Assembly (NCBI GenBank): GCA_023389005.1
Contig: JAEWFE010000114.1
Coordinates: 1-16,307 of the forward strand
Source: Bacillota bacterium
GTDB taxonomy: Bacteria > Bacillota > Bacilli > Lactobacillales > Enterococcaceae
Reading direction: 5' to 3'
Length of the DNA stretch: 16,307 bases
This document shows positions 13,158-16,307 of this stretch, one piece after another (the stretch's first letter is position 1; every line of letters begins with the position of its first letter). The notes under the pieces were generated by a model, which was not told the origin of the DNA, searched no databases, and saw only the letters and a program-made list of their open reading frames with translations. The position numbers were made by a program, and so were the translations under genes.

Positions 13158-15488
13158 ATGCAAAGTAAAAGAATTTCAGTCAGAGAGTTAGTGGCTTTTG
13201 TTCATAATGAAGAAAGTATTGATAATAGAAAACAAAGTAATCATACTGCGCTTGAAGGAAGTAAGATTCATCGTAAACTGCAGCAATCAATGGATGATAA
13301 TTATCAATCGGAAGTTACCTTGAAAACTGTTTATCAAGGGGAACAATTCGATATTCAGCTAGAAGGTCGCTGTGATGGGATATGGCAAAAGGAAAATCAA
13401 ATCATTATCGATGAAATCAAGACAGGTGAACTCGCTTTTGAGCAATTAGAAGATGCGACTCTCCAGTTATTTATGGCACAGGCAAAAATCTATGCCTACA
13501 TTTATGCCATGCAAGAACAGTTAGAAGAAGTTGTAGTGATGGTTCGTTATTTTTGTACACAAGATGAAAAAATCAGTGAATATCAAAATAAATGTAGTTT
13601 TGACGAATTAAATGACTACTTTCAAGAGACGATGAAAGAATATGAAAAATGGCTCATATTCTTAGATAAATATCGGCAAAATAGGCAAAAAAATTTACAA
13701 GCATTACAATTTCCCTATAACAATTATCGAAAAGGACAACGCGAATTATCCATTGCAGTCTATCGTACATTATCCCAAGAAAAATGTTTGTTTATGGAAG
13801 CACCCACGGGGACCGGAAAGACTCTGTCAACTTTATTTCCCGCATTAAAAGCCATGGGTGAATACAATCAAGGACGCATTTTTTATTTAACTGCCAAAAC
13901 GATTACAAGACAAGTCGCGTTAGATACGATGAAATTATTTGATGACCAACAGAGTGAACTTAAGACAATTGAGATTTCAGCTAAAGAAAAAATTTGCTTC
14001 ATGAATGAGTGCAAATGTAATCCGGATTATTGTCCTTTTGCAAAAAATTATTACCAAAAACAAAAATTAGCGATTTGGGATTTATTAAATAAGGAGCATT
14101 TCTATTCTCGTGAGCAAATTAGTAAAGTTGCAAAAAAATATGAATGTTGTCCTTTTGAACTTAGTCTTGATTTAAGCCTGTATTCAGATGTCATTGTGTG
14201 TGATTACAATTATCTATTTGATCCTCAAGTCTATCTGAAACGCTTTTTTGAATTGCAAGAAACGGATAGCTATTTTCTTGTTGATGAAGTGCATAATCTT
14301 ATTTCAAGAGCAAGAGAGATGTATTCTAAAGCGTTAAGTCTGCAATTAATTAAAGATTTTAAAAAGTTTTTACCCAAACATCATCGTAAACACCACAAAA
14401 TACTACAACAATTCATCGAATATTGCGATGAATCAAGAAAACTTTTAAAAGACCGAGACTATTTGTTTCAAAAAGAACTGCCTGATAAATTAATTGAGTT
14501 AGGTTATCGATGGAGTGAATATTTTCGAGATTTTTTATTGGAATTAAAAGACGAGATTCCTACTTGGTTGCAAAATCTATATTTTGATTTAATGAGTTTT
14601 TTAAAAATCTCGGAATATTATGATGACCATTTTTCGTTTTTAGTAGAATTGGTTAACCATGAGTTGCAATTAAAAATTTTCTGCTTGGATCCCGCTCACT
14701 TCATTAAGCAGAAGTTGGATTTCGGAAAGGGGAGTGTTTTGTTTTCAGCTACTTTATCACCTGTACCATACTATCAAAATTTATTAGTAGGACATACAGA
14801 CGATTTATCATTTAGACAATCTAGCCCCTTTAATCAGAATCAATTTCAAGTATTAGTAGCTGATTATCTACCAATGACTTATAAATATCGTAGCCAAGTT
14901 GTAGATTCTTTATGTGAATTGATTAAAAAAGCGACGGATATCAAAGCGGGTAATTATTTTTGCTTTTTCCCTTCTTTTTCATATATGGAAGAAGTCTATC
15001 AGCGCTATATCCAATTGTATCCAGAAGCTGAGTTACTCATACAAAGTCGTGAATTAAAAGATGTGGAGAAGGAAGCGTTCTTGGCCAATTTTCAGGCACA
15101 AAATGAGCAGGTCGTCCTTGGTTTTTGTGTGTTAGGTGGTGTCTTTTCAGAAGGAATAGATCTAAAAAAAAACCGATTAATTGGCTCAATCATTGTTTCT
15201 GTAGGCTTACCACAAATTTCTAAAGAACAAGAAGAATTAAAGACATATTTTGATGAAAAAAATCAGCAAGGCTTTTATTATATCTATCAATTGCCAGGGT
15301 TCAATAAGATGATGCAGGCAGCAGGGAGGGTTATACGCACCGAAGAGGACCGAGGAGTGATTTTGTTAATTGATCAACGTTTTAGTCGTAAAGATTATAT
15401 GCAATTGTATCCTTCGCATTGGTCAAAAGGTGTTGTCGTGCATGATATAAATAGTATGTTAAATCAGTTAAAACAGTTTTGGCAATAA
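13158..15488 (+). CDS. Fusion of RecB/Cas4-like nuclease and XPD/DinG-like iron-sulfur helicase
   Basis: The protein is 776 residues. An N-terminal PD-(D/E)XK nuclease domain (about 1-170) has all its motifs: GSKIH (H38), EGRCDG (D73), IDEIKT (D85, E86, K88) and QAKIYAY (Q108, Y112). A superfamily 2 helicase of the Rad3/XPD type follows: Walker A APTGTGKT (215-222), DEVH (376-379), SATL (530-533), GVFSEGIDL (661-669) and QAAGRVIR (720-727). Cysteines 280, 285/287, 292 and 330/331 between Walker A and DEVH are likely iron-sulfur ligands. Relatives unwind DNA 5'-to-3', so a role in DNA repair or processing is inferred, with the nuclease possibly cutting what the helicase opens. The ATG has AGGGA four bases upstream. 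No strong promoter precedes it, though TGCTAGACT (13128-13136) is possible. Proteins of this layout are often just labelled DinG-like. Confidence 0.9.
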   Translation: MQSKRISVRELVAFVHNEESIDNRKQSNHTALEGSKIHRKLQQSMDDNYQSEVTLKTVYQGEQFDIQLEGRCDGIWQKENQIIIDEIKTGELAFEQLEDATLQLFMAQAKIYAYIYAMQEQLEEVVVMVRYFCTQDEKISEYQNKCSFDELNDYFQETMKEYEKWLIFLDKYRQNRQKNLQALQFPYNNYRKGQRELSIAVYRTLSQEKCLFMEAPTGTGKTLSTLFPALKAMGEYNQGRIFYLTAKTITRQVALDTMKLFDDQQSELKTIEISAKEKICFMNECKCNPDYCPFAKNYYQKQKLAIWDLLNKEHFYSREQISKVAKKYECCPFELSLDLSLYSDVIVCDYNYLFDPQVYLKRFFELQETDSYFLVDEVHNLISRAREMYSKALSLQLIKDFKKFLPKHHRKHHKILQQFIEYCDESRKLLKDRDYLFQKELPDKLIELGYRWSEYFRDFLLELKDEIPTWLQNLYFDLMSFLKISEYYDDHFSFLVELVNHELQLKIFCLDPAHFIKQKLDFGKGSVLFSATLSPVPYYQNLLVGHTDDLSFRQSSPFNQNQFQVLVADYLPMTYKYRSQVVDSLCELIKKATDIKAGNYFCFFPSFSYMEEVYQRYIQLYPEAELLIQSRELKDVEKEAFLANFQAQNEQVVLGFCVLGGVFSEGIDLKKNRLIGSIIVSVGLPQISKEQEELKTYFDEKNQQGFYYIYQLPGFNKMMQAAGRVIRTEEDRGVILLIDQRFSRKDYMQLYPSHWSKGVVVHDINSMLNQLKQFWQ

Positions 15489-15492
15489 AAGA

Positions 15493-15536
15493 CGCGCAAC
15501 AGTTCAGATGATAGTTAGACTGTTGCGCGAATTTTT
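15493..15536. terminator. Terminator between the helicase and tetR-type genes
   Basis: CGCGCAACAGT (15493-15503) pairs perfectly over 11 bases with ACTGTTGCGCG (15519-15529), loop 15 bases, followed by TTTTT at 15532-15536. The T run overlaps the stop codon of the convergent regulator gene. On the minus strand the hairpin is followed by TCTTTTATT, so it may work both ways. Confidence 0.88.
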
Positions 15537-16140
15537 ATGATTTGATTTGAATACCCAATACTTTTAAATGGTTGCTACCGACTAGTTTAATGATTAATTG
15601 TGCCATTTGTTTTGGAGAAAAACTAATTTCTTGATTAATCCACCAGTGTAAACTTGACATAAAGGTCGAACTCATATATTCAATAATAAAATCAATAGGA
15701 ACGATAAAGTCTTTTTCCCGAATTTCAACTTGGTCAAAAATATTGGCATAAGTGGAACGAAGGATTTGACTGATTTGTTTACGTAATTGTTCATTACCAT
15801 GCGCATTTAGGACTGTTTTAAAAAAGACACGATTTTCTTGGATTTTCTCAAAAATATGGGTAATGATTTGCTCAATGGCATGTAATTGTAATTGATTGGT
15901 TCTGCCAAGTTGGACAGGAGCCAACACATTCATAAATTGCTCAAGTGCTTCTTTAAAAATATAATCATAGACATCTTGTTTGTCTTTAAAATGAGCGTAA
16001 AAGGTTGCCCGATTAATCATTGCTTGGTTGGCAATGTCTGAAACCGTCACGTGTTCATAGCCTTTTTCCTCAACGAGATTAATAAAAGCTTCTAAAATCA
16101 TTTTTCTTGTTCTTTTCGTACGTAAATCTTCTTTTTTCAA
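15535..16140 (-). CDS. TetR/AcrR-family transcriptional regulator
   Basis: The protein is about 201 residues. The N-terminal DNA-binding domain is clear: RTKRTRKMILEAFINLVEE, then VTVSDIANQAMINRATFYAHF with the typical recognition helix and FYxHF ending, then DKQDVYDYIF. The rest is a helical ligand-binding and dimer domain without a recognised ligand; its MSSLHWWINQ segment resembles the C-terminal domain of DhaS-like regulators. The frame is open from a TTG at 16161, but no ribosome binding site precedes it. TTG at 16140 has GGTGAG six bases upstream and is preferred. Such repressors usually control themselves and a neighbour. The downstream helicase gene converges and is an unlikely target, so the target is probably past the right edge. 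Confidence 0.88.
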   Translation of the reverse strand: MKKEDLRTKRTRKMILEAFINLVEEKGYEHVTVSDIANQAMINRATFYAHFKDKQDVYDYIFKEALEQFMNVLAPVQLGRTNQLQLHAIEQIITHIFEKIQENRVFFKTVLNAHGNEQLRKQISQILRSTYANIFDQVEIREKDFIVPIDFIIEYMSSTFMSSLHWWINQEISFSPKQMAQLIIKLVGSNHLKVLGIQIKS

Positions 16141-16221
16141 TTTGTTCTCACCAAATTTCAATTTTTTTCAACAAATAATTTTTGTCTGTTGTTTATCTCA
16201 CAAATGCTTTTTTATTGTCGA

Positions 16222-16250
16222 TTGCTTTTTTAATCACGAATTTTTAAAAT
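16222..16250 (+). promoter_or_regulatory. Possible divergent promoter facing the right edge
   Basis: TTGCTT (16222-16227), a 17-base spacer, then TAAAAT (16245-16250) on the plus strand. It would drive a gene starting beyond the window. The AT-rich setting makes chance matches common. Confidence 0.35.
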
Positions 16251-16259
16251 ATATTATGT

Positions 16260-16289
16260 ATTATATCAAACACTTTGCTCAATATTCAA
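16260..16289 (-). promoter_or_regulatory. Promoter of the TetR-family gene
   Basis: Read on the minus strand: TTGAAT (16284-16289), an 18-base spacer, then a perfect TATAAT (16260-16265). The leader to the TTG at 16140 is about 113 bases, long for this window, and contains an imperfect palindrome at 16169-16191. Confidence 0.65.
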
Positions 16290-16298
16290 CAGGTGTTG
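16287..16298. promoter_or_regulatory. Candidate TetR operator
   Basis: CAACA-GG-TGTTG is a perfect 5+5 palindrome overlapping the -35 box of the regulator's own promoter. The same half-sites recur as CAACA (16169-16173) and TGTTG (16187-16191) near the start codon, with wider spacing. Position and symmetry suit a self-repressing TetR protein, but binding is inferred. Confidence 0.42.
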
Positions 16299-16307
16299 GA
16301 AATCTAA

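Noticed and set aside
13158..15488. The Cas4-like domain as evidence for CRISPR.
   Set aside because: There are no repeat-spacer arrays or other cas genes in the window, and the nuclease is fused to a helicase, which points to general DNA processing.

Overview
The window looks like chromosomal, mostly core-genome DNA from a low-GC Gram-positive coccus of the order Lactobacillales, most likely Enterococcus or a close relative. The evidence is the AT-rich composition, strong GGAGG-type ribosome binding sites, TTG/GTG starts, the comEA-comEB-comEC / holA / rpsT order, and the style of the protein sequences. The species cannot be named from this sequence alone. No rRNA, tRNA, CRISPR array, insertion sequence or phage gene was recognised.

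Layout, left to right. (1) 156-821: secreted LysM + 3D-domain cell-wall protein with its own terminator. (2) 985-2614: two-gene unit of an ACT-domain protein and a PFL-like (DUF711/UPF0210) protein, from an extended -10 promoter and ending in a strong terminator. (3) 2724-3341: HAD phosphatase whose terminator is built into its last codons. (4) 3414-6825: comEA-comEB-comEC DNA-uptake operon. (5) 6880-7890: holA (DNA polymerase III delta), from a promoter inside the comEC/holA junction. It converges on rpsT (7933-8187, minus) at a two-way terminator. (6) 8476-10143: Pit-type phosphate transporter and its DUF47/PhoU-like partner. (7) 12385 back to 10202, minus strand: operon of a glyoxalase-II-like metallo-hydrolase, a histidine phosphatase and uppP. 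(8) 12578-15488: small lipoprotein of unknown function, then a large protein joining a RecB/Cas4-like nuclease domain to an XPD/DinG-like iron-sulfur helicase. (9) 15535-16140, minus: TetR-family regulator whose promoter region, with candidate operators, runs to the right edge. Its target gene probably lies beyond the window.

The genes serve ordinary but varied roles: wall maintenance and lipid-carrier recycling (3D protein, UppP), DNA uptake and replication or repair (ComE proteins, HolA, helicase-nuclease), phosphate uptake (Pit + DUF47), and regulation. The most notable observations are an apparent one-base frameshift that cuts off the C-terminal tail of the histidine phosphatase, with the lost tail still readable in the next frame; the helicase-nuclease fusion, with all nuclease and helicase motifs intact; a pair of mutually exclusive hairpins between the lipoprotein and helicase genes; a perfect-arm palindrome in the rpsT leader; and repeated CAACA/TGTTG half-sites upstream of the TetR gene. 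I did not find a clearly new multi-gene system.
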